64,000 bases of DNA from Maricurvus nonylphenolicus. GTDB taxonomy: Bacteria > Pseudomonadota > Gammaproteobacteria > Pseudomonadales > Cellvibrionaceae. The notes below the pieces were generated by a model. It was not told the origin of the DNA and did no database searches. It saw nothing but the letters and a program-made list of their open reading frames with translations. Positions within the stretch are counted from its first letter, which is position 1. Each line of letters starts with the position of its first letter. Both the position numbers and the translations under genes were made by a program. Below, piece by piece: positions 54,436 through 62,691 of the stretch. The stretch spans positions 2,356,001-2,420,000 of the forward strand of contig NZ_AP031498.1 in assembly GCF_042854845.1 (NCBI RefSeq), given 5' to 3'.

Positions 54436-54768
54436 ATGTCTACGGATGAGAGCTCCCCAGCAGTGACTGCCGCTGATCTTCAGGCGTTGGCAGCCAATGC
54501 CGAGCAAGCTGCAAATTTGATGAAGCAGCTGAGCAACCGTAATCGACTGATGATTCTGTGCACCCTGATGTTTGATGAACTGTCGGTAGGGCAACTTAAT
54601 GAGCTGATTCCTTTAAGCCAGTCTGCACTTTCGCAACATTTGGCAAGTCTGCGGGAGGCGCAGTTGGTTGCTACCCGGCGCGAAGGTCAAACTATCTATT
54701 ACCGTCTGCTCGGCGATGAGGTCGGGCGTGTTATCCGGGTGCTTAAAGATATTTATTGTCCCGATTAA
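54436..54768 (+). CDS. ArsR-family regulator, YgaV/SqrR/BigR-like
   Basis: 110 residues, winged helix-turn-helix (recognition helix LSQSALSQHLASLREA). Two cysteines (LMILCTLMFDE in the first helix area and YCPD at the C-terminus) stand where SqrR/YgaV persulfide sensors have their reactive pair, rather than the metal-binding ELCVCDL of ArsR. With a rhodanese next door, persulfide sensing is the best guess. A true metal sensor is less likely. Confidence 0.85.
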   Translation: MSTDESSPAVTAADLQALAANAEQAANLMKQLSNRNRLMILCTLMFDELSVGQLNELIPLSQSALSQHLASLREAQLVATRREGQTIYYRLLGDEVGRVIRVLKDIYCPD

Positions 54769-54811
54769 TATTCTTGCCAAGTAATTTTTTATCCTGAGTG
54801 AGGAAGTGATA

Positions 54812-55339
54812 ATGAGTTTTGCCACTATCAGTTTTCAGCAATGGCAACAGCATAAAAATGCTGGCGATCTTTTGGTTGATGTTCGAGGGCCAGCTGAGTA
54901 TGCCGGTGGTCACGTACCGGGCAGTGTCAATTTGCCCTTGGGTGATTGTTCGCCTGCAGGTTTAAATAAACTGCTGGCTGAATTGGGGTTGCAGGCCACC
55001 AAGGTGTGTTTGATTTGTAAAACGGGGCAGCGTAGTCAAATGGCGGCCAAGCAATTGCAGCTTTGGTCTGAAGGAGAGCTCTGTTTGATGGACGGCGGTG
55101 TCGACACGATTGGTATCGAGCTGAATAAAACTGCTCAAAAAAATGTTATTCCTTTGGAGCGGCAGGTGCTTGTAGCGGCTGGCTCATTAGTGCTTTTGGG
55201 TGTGGTACTGGGAGCTGTTGTTAATCCTGGTTTTTACGGATTGAGTGCCTTTGTTGGTGCGGGGCTGATGGTTGCGGGATTGACGGGGTTCTGCGGTATG
55301 GGGTTACTTTTAGCTCGTATGCCCTGGAATAAGCGATAA
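54812..55339 (+). CDS. Membrane-anchored rhodanese, YgaP-like
   Basis: 175 residues from ATG 54812 (GAGG eight bases upstream). Rhodanese domain about 1-110 with active-site loop CKTGQRS and preceding LVDVRGPAEYAGGHVPGSVN in part; then DUF2892-type membrane part with helices about 120-140 and 145-165. Domain order equals E. coli YgaP, whose gene is paired with ygaV. It likely handles sulfane sulfur at the inner membrane. Stop overlaps the next start. Confidence 0.92.
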   Translation: MSFATISFQQWQQHKNAGDLLVDVRGPAEYAGGHVPGSVNLPLGDCSPAGLNKLLAELGLQATKVCLICKTGQRSQMAAKQLQLWSEGELCLMDGGVDTIGIELNKTAQKNVIPLERQVLVAAGSLVLLGVVLGAVVNPGFYGLSAFVGAGLMVAGLTGFCGMGLLLARMPWNKR

Positions 55340-55998
55340 TGGAAAGAAAAGTCACCATCGAATACTACAGTGATGTGTTGTGTGTCTGGGCCTGGATTGC
55401 GCAGCGTCGCATTGATGAACTCAACAGCACATTTGGCGATAAAATTAACTGGCATTATCGCTACGTTGATATTTTTGGTGATGCCAAAGGCAAAATAGTT
55501 CGCCAGTGGTTTGATCGTGAGTTATTTGATGGTTTTAGTCGCCATGTTGTGGAAGCGGCATCTGCTTATGATACTGCGCCGGTTAACCCAGATGTATGGA
55601 CGCAGGTTCAGCCAAGTACGTCGGCCAATGCGCACCTGTTGCTGAAGGCTGTTGAGCTGACCTGTTCGGAAGAGGCGTCTGTCTCACTTGCCTTGGCGGT
55701 ACGTTCTGCATTTTATGTAGATGCGCTTGATATCAGTGATCAAGACCGGTTGTTGGAGATGGCTGCTTCTGCAGGGGGCAATGCTGAAGCTATCGCAAAA
55801 TGTATTGGTTCCGGTGAGGCTATGGCTGCATTAATGCGTGATTATCAGTTAGCTCACGAGTGGTCTCTTAAGGGTAGCCCTTCTTATGTGCTCGATGGTG
55901 GGCGTCAGATTTTATATGGCAACGTGGGATATCGGGTGTTGGCGGCTAATGTGGAAGAGTTGTTGAGGCAACCGGCTGGGGAGGCTAGTTGGTGTTAG
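55339..55998 (+). CDS. DsbA-fold protein (FrnE / HCCA isomerase-like)
   Basis: 219 residues, no signal peptide, so cytoplasmic. Thioredoxin fold with helical insert; the usual CxxC is YYSDVLCVWAW, only one Cys, as in the FrnE and 2-hydroxychromene-2-carboxylate isomerase branch. The cis-Pro loop is KGSPSYVLDGG. Coupled to the rhodanese by ATAATGG overlap, suggesting thiol/persulfide chemistry, possibly glutathione-dependent. Exact substrate unknown. Confidence 0.8.
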   Translation: MERKVTIEYYSDVLCVWAWIAQRRIDELNSTFGDKINWHYRYVDIFGDAKGKIVRQWFDRELFDGFSRHVVEAASAYDTAPVNPDVWTQVQPSTSANAHLLLKAVELTCSEEASVSLALAVRSAFYVDALDISDQDRLLEMAASAGGNAEAIAKCIGSGEAMAALMRDYQLAHEWSLKGSPSYVLDGGRQILYGNVGYRVLAANVEELLRQPAGEASWC

Positions 55999-56031
55999 TT
56001 TTTGTTGAATGCTTCTAAATTAGTTCGTGGC

Positions 56032-56139
56032 GCTCGTGCTCCGTCATGGCCTCCCAGGGCACGCTTTTCGGCATCCATGCCCGCTCTACGTCGGCGTCCT
56101 GCCTCCGAAGGCCCTGGGAGGCCATGACGGAGCACGAGC
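56032..56139. repeat. Long hairpin A: perfect 29-bp arms around a 50-nt core
   Basis: The arms 56032-56060 and 56111-56139 are perfect reverse complements (for example CGTCATGGCCTCCCAGGGC). The core 56061-56110 starts ACGC and contains GCATCCATGCCCGCTC and GTCGGCGTCCTG; similar cores are in hairpins B and C although the arms differ. It lies between the DsbA-fold gene and convergent xseA, so it may also stop transcription. Confidence 0.8.
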
Positions 56140-56172
56140 TTCAGGTCGATTTAGGTTTTCTTATCGGGAAGG

Positions 56173-57510
56173 TTAATTCACTGTTTCAACAACGCAAGTT
56201 AATTCACCTTCACCAAGCTTGGTATTAATGCGCTCGCCAATATCTACCTGCGTAGCCTTGCGAATAATTTTTCCATCCTGATGAGAAGTAATGGCGTAGC
56301 CGCGTTTTAGAGTGTTTAACGGGCTAACGGTATCCAGAAGATCAACCGCTTTACCAAGACGTTGTTTTTGGCGTTCAAGCTGGTTGCTCATCTGTGTTGT
56401 AAGGCGGTTTTGCAGCTGTTTTACCACTTCTTTGTGTTGCTGGATTGGTTTTTCCGGATGCAAATAGCTCTGTCGGCTTGCCAGGTTGTCGAGACGTAAC
56501 CGAGTAGTTTGTAGGCGTTGGTGCATCACCTGTTGCAAACGAATTTCAAGGTGGTCCAGTCGCTGGCTTTGTGCTTGTAGTTTTTCGCCGGGATGGCGAA
56601 GTCTGGCGTGTAAACTGTCGAGTCGTTGTTGCAGCTGTTGCAGTTTTCTCGCAGCGCTTTCTTCCAGTAATACTTCCATACCGCAAAAGGTTTGCAGCAT
56701 TTCATCGCCGTCTGGGGTGATTAATTCTGCCGCTGCCGAAGGTGTTGGTGCGCGCATATCGGCGACATAGTCGCTGATCGTGATGTCGACTTCGTGGCCT
56801 ACGGCGCTAACGACAGGGATGCGGCTATTGGCTATCGCATAGGCAACGCTTTCTTCATTGAATGGCCATAGGTCTTCAAGTGAACCACCGCCGCGACCGA
56901 CAATCAGTACGTCGCAATTGCTTAAGCGATTGGCGCTATCCAGGGCGCGGCAAATTTGCGGTGCGGCTTCCTGTCCCTGTACTGCAACCGGGAAAATGGA
57001 AACCGGTGTCATGGGGAAGCGTCTTTCCAATACGGTCAGTATGTCTCGAATAGCTGCGCCGCTCGGCGAGGTGATTACACCAATATGGCGGGGCAGGGTT
57101 GGCAGCGGTTTTTTGAGTTCCGGTGCGAAAAGTCCTTGCTGGTATAGGCGGTGTTTTAGCTCTTCAAATGCTCGTTGCAGGGCACCAAATCCGGATTCCT
57201 CCATATGTTCAACAATGAGTTGGTAGTCGCCGCGGCCTTCATACAGGCTAACTCGCGCACGTACTAATACCTGTTGTCCTTGTTGGGGAGGTTGGCGCAC
57301 TCGCATATTGCGGTTGCGGAACATGGCGCAGCGAATTTGAGCCTGGGCATCTTTCAGGGTGAAGTACCAGTGGCCGGAGGAAGGGCGGGAAAAGTTGGAT
57401 ATTTCGCCCTCCACCCATAGCAGGGGCAGGTGGGTTTCCAGCAGTTGCCGGGAGCGGCGGTTTAGCTGGCTGACGGAGAGTATTTCACGCTGTGGTTGTT
57501 CGCTGAGCAT
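56173..57510 (-). CDS. xseA: Exodeoxyribonuclease VII large subunit
   Basis: Nuclease for single-stranded DNA, with XseB. 445 residues: OB-fold about 1-105 (WVEGEISNFSRPSSGHWYFT), catalytic domain about 110-320 (GVITSPSGAAIRDIL, VGRGGGSLEDLWPFN, VVSAVGHEVDITISD), then a long coiled coil and C-terminal segment. I chose ATG 57510 (MLSEQPQREILSVSQLNRR), the family opening; the frame to 57663 adds 51 unrelated residues. xseB is not in the window. Confidence 0.96.
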   Translation of the reverse strand: MLSEQPQREILSVSQLNRRSRQLLETHLPLLWVEGEISNFSRPSSGHWYFTLKDAQAQIRCAMFRNRNMRVRQPPQQGQQVLVRARVSLYEGRGDYQLIVEHMEESGFGALQRAFEELKHRLYQQGLFAPELKKPLPTLPRHIGVITSPSGAAIRDILTVLERRFPMTPVSIFPVAVQGQEAAPQICRALDSANRLSNCDVLIVGRGGGSLEDLWPFNEESVAYAIANSRIPVVSAVGHEVDITISDYVADMRAPTPSAAAELITPDGDEMLQTFCGMEVLLEESAARKLQQLQQRLDSLHARLRHPGEKLQAQSQRLDHLEIRLQQVMHQRLQTTRLRLDNLASRQSYLHPEKPIQQHKEVVKQLQNRLTTQMSNQLERQKQRLGKAVDLLDTVSPLNTLKRGYAITSHQDGKIIRKATQVDIGERINTKLGEGELTCVVETVN

Positions 57511-57661
57511 AATGTGACAAACGTATGTCTTTGTTTTTATTCGTAATGTAATTGGCGCCCATTGTACGCGAGCTGGGGCTATTGCCAAGCATCCTGAGAA
57601 TCTGCTGCTAGACTCTTTCTGTAGGTGTTTATTTTTGCAAGATATGACAAAGGGGTTGTTC

Positions 57662-58486
57662 ATGAAGTTGGAAAGTTTGTTTGAGCAAAGTCATCGCATG
57701 CCCAGCATTCCCAAGGTGGTGCAGGAGCTTATCGACAGTTTTAGTGACGAGAACGTTGATCTCGACACGATTGGCAGCAAGGTGGCTATGGATCAGGTCA
57801 TTACTGCCAAGGTATTACGTTTGGCTAATTCGGCACGGTTTGGGCTGCCGCGGCAGGTGACCTCAGCCAATGATGCTGTGGTGCTGTTAGGTTTTAATGC
57901 CTTGCGGACGCTGGTATTGGCTTCGGGGGTCACTGGGGCGTTTGAGGATACCGAAGGTCTGAAAAAGGCCGAGTTTTGGAGTAATAGTTTCTCTGTGGCG
58001 ACCATTGCCAAGATGATTGCACAAAAATCGACCGTGGAATTAAATCCTGAAACGGCCTTTACCTGCGGCATGTTGCACAACGTGGGAGAGTTGCTGCTGC
58101 ACGTGGTGGCTCCTGAAGAGATGCAGATGGTGACCAAGGCCATCGCCGCTGGCGGAGCAAGACAGGCGACCCAGAGAAGTATATTGGCGATCGATTACAC
58201 TGAAGTTGGCGCAGAATTAGCCCGTTTGTGGCGCTTCCCGGAAGAGATTCAGGAGGCTATTGCCCAGCAGATAGATCCTCTGAGTGAAGATGAGGTCTCT
58301 TCCCTGGCTTGTGTGGTGAATTTGGCTCTCTATACCAGTCGCCGTCTTAATGCCCAGGAAGGGGATTATCAGGAGCCGATACCTGAGGATCTGGTAAAGG
58401 TGTTGGGCGTTGATATTGAGGCGCTTTTGGCTGACGAAGAGGCCATTCGAGAGGCTGCCAGTACCTTCGATTCGCTCGTCTCCTAG
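57662..58486 (+). CDS. HDOD-domain signalling protein
   Basis: 274 residues, a single HDOD domain over about 15-215: MPSIPKVVQELIDSF, VLRLANSARFGLPRQV, AFTCGMLHNVGELLLHV. HDOD is HD-related but lacks the full metal-binding set; such proteins act in c-di-GMP, motility and stress networks without known catalysis. ATG 57662 has AAGGGG upstream. Divergent from xseA. No partner domain is fused. Confidence 0.9.
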   Translation: MKLESLFEQSHRMPSIPKVVQELIDSFSDENVDLDTIGSKVAMDQVITAKVLRLANSARFGLPRQVTSANDAVVLLGFNALRTLVLASGVTGAFEDTEGLKKAEFWSNSFSVATIAKMIAQKSTVELNPETAFTCGMLHNVGELLLHVVAPEEMQMVTKAIAAGGARQATQRSILAIDYTEVGAELARLWRFPEEIQEAIAQQIDPLSEDEVSSLACVVNLALYTSRRLNAQEGDYQEPIPEDLVKVLGVDIEALLADEEAIREAASTFDSLVS

Positions 58487-58514
58487 CCAGAATCTCTATT
58501 TCTGGTTTTTTCGT

Positions 58515-58547
58515 GTCTATCTTGCCCTGAAAGTGGGCAGGATAGAC
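58515..58547 (+). terminator. 13-bp stem-loop after the HDOD gene
   Basis: GTCTATCTTGCCC and GGGCAGGATAGAC (one G-T) around TGAAAGT. A/T-rich but no clean U-run follows. Probable transcript end for the HDOD gene. Confidence 0.55.
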
Positions 58548-58557
58548 GCTATTTGGT

Positions 58558-58586
58558 TTACCCAGGTCATTGTTTTGCCTTATAAT
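58558..58586 (+). promoter_or_regulatory. Promoter of guaB with flanking 9-bp repeats
   Basis: Perfect TATAAT at 58581-58586; TTACCC at 58558-58563 is a weak -35 at 17 bases. A 9-bp direct repeat GGTTTACCC occurs at 58555-58563 (over the -35) and 58591-58599 (at the start point), the latter within the palindrome CGGGT-TT-ACCCG. This looks like a pair of operator half-sites. Confidence 0.55.
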
Positions 58587-58682
58587 TTCGGGTTTACCCG
58601 GAGCTGTCATTTAGGCGCATTATTCTCCGCTTAGACTGCCCCCAGACAGCCCATTAACCCCTAATTTGAGGTTGGATCCCCT

Positions 58683-60158
58683 ATGTTACGGATTGCTCAG
58701 GAAGCGCTTACCTTTGATGATGTATTGCTGGTACCCGGTTATTCCGAGATTACCGCCAAGCATGTATCCCTGAGAACAAAGCTAACCCGTGAAATTGACC
58801 TGAATATCCCGCTGGTGTCTGCCGCGATGGATACGGTTACCGAGGCCCGCCTGGCCATTTCTATTGCCCAGGAAGGTGGCATTGGCATTATTCACAAAAG
58901 TATGACCATTGAGCAGCAGGCGCAGGAAGTACGCGCTGTTAAGAAGTTTGAGGCTGGTGTTGTACGTGATCCTGTAACTATCGAGGCTGAAGCATCCATT
59001 CGTGAGTTGGTAGCATTATCCAATCAACACGGTTTCTCCGGTTTCCCTGTGATGCAGGACGGCGATCTGGTCGGTATCGTGACCGGCCGTGATGTGCGTT
59101 TCCAATCTGATCTGGATGCCACGGTTTCCAGCATCATGACACCAAAAGACAGGCTGGTTACTGCCCAGGAAGGCGCTGCACCAGAAGCGGTTCGTGAGCT
59201 GTTGCACAAACACCGTATCGAAAAGGTATTGCTAGTCGATGATGCCTTTGCCTTGAGCGGCATGATTACCGTTAAGGATATGGATAAAGCCGAGAAGTAT
59301 CCTAACGCCTGTAAAGACCCTGAAGGTCGTCTGCGCGTAGGTGCTTCTGTAGGTACCAGTCCTGATACTGATGATCGCGTTGCAGCCTTGATCGAAGCCG
59401 GCGTTGATGTGCTGGTTGTTGATACCGCCCACGGTCACTCCAAGAACGTTATCGATCGTGTTCGCCTAATTAAAGAGGCTTACCCAAATGTTCAGGTTAT
59501 CGGTGGCAATATTGCTACGGGTGATGCAGCCAAAGCGCTGGTTGAAGCCGGCGCTGACGGCGTAAAAGTGGGTATTGGTCCTGGCTCTATCTGTACTACC
59601 CGTATCGTCAGTGGTGTAGGTGTGCCGCAGATCTCTGCTATCGCTAATGTGGTTGATGCATTGGATGGTACTGGTGTGCCGGTTATTGCTGACGGTGGTA
59701 TTCGTTTCTCCGGTGATATCGCAAAAGCGGTTGTCGCTGGTGCCAGTGCCGTAATGATGGGCTCCATGTTTGCCGGTACTGAAGAGGCGCCAGGTGAAGT
59801 TGAGCTGTATCAGGGGCGTACTTACAAAGCTTACCGTGGTATGGGTTCTCTGGGCGCTATGGCGAAAACCCAGGGTTCTTCTGACCGTTACTTCCAGGAT
59901 GCCAGTCAGGGTGCTGAGAAGCTGGTACCAGAAGGTATCGAAGGTCGTGTGCCTTACAAGGGCCCAATGGCGGCTATTGTGCATCAGATGATGGGTGGCT
60001 TGAGTTCGGCTATGGGCTACACCGGCAGCCGTGATATTCAAACCATGCGCACCGTACCTGAGTTTGTTCGTGTGACTACCGCCGGTATGGGTGAGTCTCA
60101 CGTACACGATGTACAGATTACTAAAGAAGCGCCGAACTACCCGATTGGCGGACGTTAA
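58683..60158 (+). CDS. guaB: IMP dehydrogenase
   Basis: Oxidises IMP to XMP, the committed step of guanine nucleotide synthesis. 491 residues: barrel with two CBS domains inserted at about 95-205 (VRDPVTIEAEASIRELV, DVRFQSDLDATVSSIMT), catalytic Cys in GPGSICTTRIVSGVG, flap region AYRGMGSLGAM and KLVPEGIEGRVPYKG. Full length. Confidence 0.98.
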   Translation: MLRIAQEALTFDDVLLVPGYSEITAKHVSLRTKLTREIDLNIPLVSAAMDTVTEARLAISIAQEGGIGIIHKSMTIEQQAQEVRAVKKFEAGVVRDPVTIEAEASIRELVALSNQHGFSGFPVMQDGDLVGIVTGRDVRFQSDLDATVSSIMTPKDRLVTAQEGAAPEAVRELLHKHRIEKVLLVDDAFALSGMITVKDMDKAEKYPNACKDPEGRLRVGASVGTSPDTDDRVAALIEAGVDVLVVDTAHGHSKNVIDRVRLIKEAYPNVQVIGGNIATGDAAKALVEAGADGVKVGIGPGSICTTRIVSGVGVPQISAIANVVDALDGTGVPVIADGGIRFSGDIAKAVVAGASAVMMGSMFAGTEEAPGEVELYQGRTYKAYRGMGSLGAMAKTQGSSDRYFQDASQGAEKLVPEGIEGRVPYKGPMAAIVHQMMGGLSSAMGYTGSRDIQTMRTVPEFVRVTTAGMGESHVHDVQITKEAPNYPIGGR

Positions 60159-60170
60159 TCGCTGAATAAA

Positions 60171-60206
60171 AAAAACGGTGCAGGTAATGCACCGTTTTTA
60201 TTTTTC
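60171..60206 (+). terminator. Intrinsic terminator between guaB and guaA
   Basis: AAAAACGGTGCA and TGCACCGTTTTT around GGTAA, then ATTTTT. A strong 12-bp stem with U-tract only 37 bases before guaA, so guaA may depend on read-through or its own promoter. Confidence 0.92.
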
Positions 60207-60242
60207 CCAATTTAAAACCTCAACAAGTTAGCAGATTTTTCA

Positions 60243-61820
60243 ATGACCCAAGATATTCACGCTCAGCGTATTTTGATTCTCGACTTTGGTTCGCAGTACA
60301 CCCAGTTAATCGCGCGTCGCGTTCGCGAAATTGGTGTTTACTCTGAAATTCGCGCCTTCGATATGACCGAGGAAGAAATTCGCGATTTTGATCCTCGCGG
60401 TATTATTTTGGCCGGTGGTCCAGAATCTGTGCACGCAGGTGAGTCTCCGCGCGCGCCTCAGTGTGTGTTTGAGTTGGGCGTTCCTGTTCTGGGTATCTGC
60501 TACGGCATGCAAACCATGGCTGAGCAGCTGGGTGGTAAAGTTGAGCCATCCAATGTGCGTGAGTTTGGTTATGCGCAAATTAAAGTGCACGGCAAAAGCG
60601 CTCTGCTGCACGATATTCGCGATCATGTAGGTCACGATGGTGAATCCTTGCTGGACGTTTGGATGAGCCACGGTGACAAGGTGACTCAAATTCCGGAAGG
60701 TTTTGAGTTAATGGCATCGACCGATTCCTGTCCTATCGCCGGCATGTACTGTGAAGAAAAAGATTTCTACGGTGTTCAGTTTCACCCGGAAGTGACTCAC
60801 ACCCTGCAGGGCAAGCGTATTTTTGAACACTTTGTGTTGGAGTTGAGTGGCTGTGAGCCGCTGTGGACGCCAGCCAACATTGTTGAAGATGCCATCAACA
60901 AAGTACGTGAGCAGGTAGGTATCGATAAGGTTCTGCTGGGCCTGTCCGGCGGTGTAGATTCTTCTGTGGTTGCCGCGCTGCTGCACAAAGCCATTGGCGA
61001 TCAGCTAACCTGTGTATTCGTTGATAACGGTCTGCTGCGTAAAGACGAAGGCGACCAGGTGATGGACATGTTCGCCAAAAACATGGGCGTTAAAGTTATC
61101 CGTGCCGATGCTGAAGAGCTGTTCCTTGGCAAGCTGAAAGGTGAATCTGATCCAGAGCAGAAGCGTAAAATTATTGGTAACACCTTTATCGAAGTCTTCG
61201 ATGATGAGGCGGCCAAGCTGAAAGATGTTAAATGGCTGGCGCAGGGCACTATCTACCCTGATGTTATCGAATCTGCTGCGGCTAAAACCGGTAAGGCTCA
61301 CGTGATTAAGTCTCACCACAACGTGGGTGGCTTGCCTGAAGATATGGCGTTCGAGCTGGTTGAACCACTGCGTGAACTGTTCAAAGACGAAGTACGTAAG
61401 ATTGGTCTGGAACTGGGCCTGCCTTACGATATGGTTTACCGTCATCCGTTCCCTGGCCCTGGCCTGGGTGTTCGTATTCTGGGTGAAGTTAAAAAAGAAT
61501 ACGCCGATATCCTGCGTGAAGCCGATGCAATCTTCCTGGAAGAGCTGCACGCTGCCGATTGGTATCACAAAACCAGCCAGGCTTTCGCGGTATTCCTGCC
61601 AGTAAAATCTGTTGGTGTAGTAGGTGATGCCCGTCGTTATGAGTGGGTTGTGTCTCTACGTGCAGTAGAAACCGTTGACTTTATGACAGCTCGTTGGGCG
61701 CACTTGCCATATGAGCTGTTGGAGAAGGTTAGTAACAGAATCATTAACGAAATTTCCGGGGTTTCCCGTGTGGCTTATGATGTGTCCAGTAAGCCGCCTG
61801 CAACTATTGAATGGGAGTAA
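60243..61820 (+). CDS. guaA: GMP synthase (glutamine-hydrolysing)
   Basis: Aminates XMP to GMP with glutamine and ATP. 525 residues: class I amidotransferase about 8-200 with Cys in GICYGMQTMA and the His/Glu pair in FHPEVTHT; ATP-pyrophosphatase domain with P-loop GLSGGVDSSVVAALL; dimerisation domain ending NEISGVSRVAYDVSSKPPATIEWE in part. Full length. Confidence 0.98.
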   Translation: MTQDIHAQRILILDFGSQYTQLIARRVREIGVYSEIRAFDMTEEEIRDFDPRGIILAGGPESVHAGESPRAPQCVFELGVPVLGICYGMQTMAEQLGGKVEPSNVREFGYAQIKVHGKSALLHDIRDHVGHDGESLLDVWMSHGDKVTQIPEGFELMASTDSCPIAGMYCEEKDFYGVQFHPEVTHTLQGKRIFEHFVLELSGCEPLWTPANIVEDAINKVREQVGIDKVLLGLSGGVDSSVVAALLHKAIGDQLTCVFVDNGLLRKDEGDQVMDMFAKNMGVKVIRADAEELFLGKLKGESDPEQKRKIIGNTFIEVFDDEAAKLKDVKWLAQGTIYPDVIESAAAKTGKAHVIKSHHNVGGLPEDMAFELVEPLRELFKDEVRKIGLELGLPYDMVYRHPFPGPGLGVRILGEVKKEYADILREADAIFLEELHAADWYHKTSQAFAVFLPVKSVGVVGDARRYEWVVSLRAVETVDFMTARWAHLPYELLEKVSNRIINEISGVSRVAYDVSSKPPATIEWE

Positions 61821-61841
61821 TCACTCCGATTTCTGATTGTG

Positions 61842-61875
61842 AAACGGCCACTATTTAAGTGGCCGTTTTTGTTTG
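61842..61875 (+). terminator. Intrinsic terminator after guaA
   Basis: AAACGGCCACT and AGTGGCCGTTT around ATTTA, followed by TTGTTTG. 11-bp stem, 22 bases after the stop codon. Confidence 0.92.
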
Positions 61876-61906
61876 TGCTGCGGGTTCGGTGCTTCGTAGC
61901 CCGCGC

Positions 61907-62007
61907 AGGTACCCTGGGGGTCTTTTCAAAACACGCAATTGCCATCCCTGGCGCTCGTCGGCGACGTCCCTGTCGCCCACGGTTTTGAAAAGACCCCCAG
62001 GGTACCT
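61907..62007. repeat. Long hairpin B: perfect 26-bp arms around a 49-nt core
   Basis: The arms 61907-61932 and 61982-62007 are perfect complements (CCCTGGGGGTCTTTTCAAAA is part of the left one); with one mismatch the stem extends to 30. The core 61933-61981 starts ACGC, holds GCCATCCCTGGCGCTC and then GGCGAC-GTCCCT-GTCGCC, a 6-bp inner hairpin. Same family as A and C, different arms. Confidence 0.85.
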
Positions 62008-62062
62008 ACGCTCAGATCCTGCCATTTTCAAGAGTAAGCTAAGGTTTCTCCGTAGGTAGGGG

Positions 62063-62166
62063 GAGTGGGAGGGAGTGTCCATCTGAAACCTTCAGCGACA
62101 CGGACGTCGCTGAAGAGCGCCAGGGATGGCTTCATGCGTGTTTCAGATGGACACTCCCTCCTGCTC
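62063..62166. repeat. Long hairpin C: 22-bp perfect arms, core in reverse orientation
   Basis: The arms 62068-62089 and 62140-62161 are perfect; two G-T pairs extend the stem to 62063-62166. The core 62090-62139, read on the minus strand, starts ACGC and contains GCCATCCCTGGCGCTC, then CTTCAGCGAC-GTCCGT-GTCGCTGAAG, a 10-bp inner hairpin. It is inverted relative to B and 55 bases from it. Confidence 0.85.
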
Positions 62167-62311
62167 ACCCGGATTTAGAAATCCTAAACTAACAACCAAG
62201 CCAACACCTCAGCCATCGATGTGTCACGGTTATCGTTTTTAACGCTACCCACTTCCCATTTTCTCCTAATTGACCAACAATGGAGTATTAACACACGAGG
62301 AGTGCGGTGCC

Positions 62312-62668
62312 ATGCTGTTTCTACGTCATTTAGTCGATGGTGATCCAATCAGCACCTATGAGCTGGGTGGCAAGATCACCATTGGGCGTGCCAAGCACAA
62401 TAGCATCAATGTCAATGATGCCACCGCCAGTGGCGAACATGCGGTGATTGAGCCAGAGGGCGAGGCTTATATCCTGCGGGATCTCGACAGCACCAATGGC
62501 GTGTTTGTGGCAGGTAAGAAGATTGAAACTGCCGAGTTAAAGAGTGGCGATGTGATTACTATTGGTACCCATGTATTTGAGGTTACAGACAGCCCATCGG
62601 TAGATCTTGATAAAACGGCCAAAATCAAGAAGAGTTGGATTCCTGGGGTTTTCTTCACCGAAAAATAA
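62312..62668 (+). CDS. FHA-domain protein
   Basis: 118 residues, mostly one forkhead-associated domain that binds phosphothreonine: IGRAKHNSINVNDATASGEHAVI carries the conserved Gly-Arg, Ser and His (shown in part), followed by RDLDSTNGVFVAGKKI. No other domain, no signal peptide. ATG 62312 has GAGGAG nine bases upstream; a TTG start at 62270 would add 14 residues. The downstream CHASE2 gene starts 23 bases after the stop, so the two likely form a Ser/Thr-kinase signalling unit. Confidence 0.9.
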   Translation: MLFLRHLVDGDPISTYELGGKITIGRAKHNSINVNDATASGEHAVIEPEGEAYILRDLDSTNGVFVAGKKIETAELKSGDVITIGTHVFEVTDSPSVDLDKTAKIKKSWIPGVFFTEK

Positions 62669-62691
62669 TAGAAAATTGAAGGTGGGTGAGA

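Noticed and set aside
59466..60107. 213-codon antisense frame opposite guaB
   Set aside because: Shadow frame with no independent evidence.
56032..62166. CRISPR array or integron attC cassette array for the long hairpins
   Set aside because: Copies are few, irregularly spaced and inverted; there are no repeat-spacer units, no cas genes, no integrase and no attC core-site pairs.
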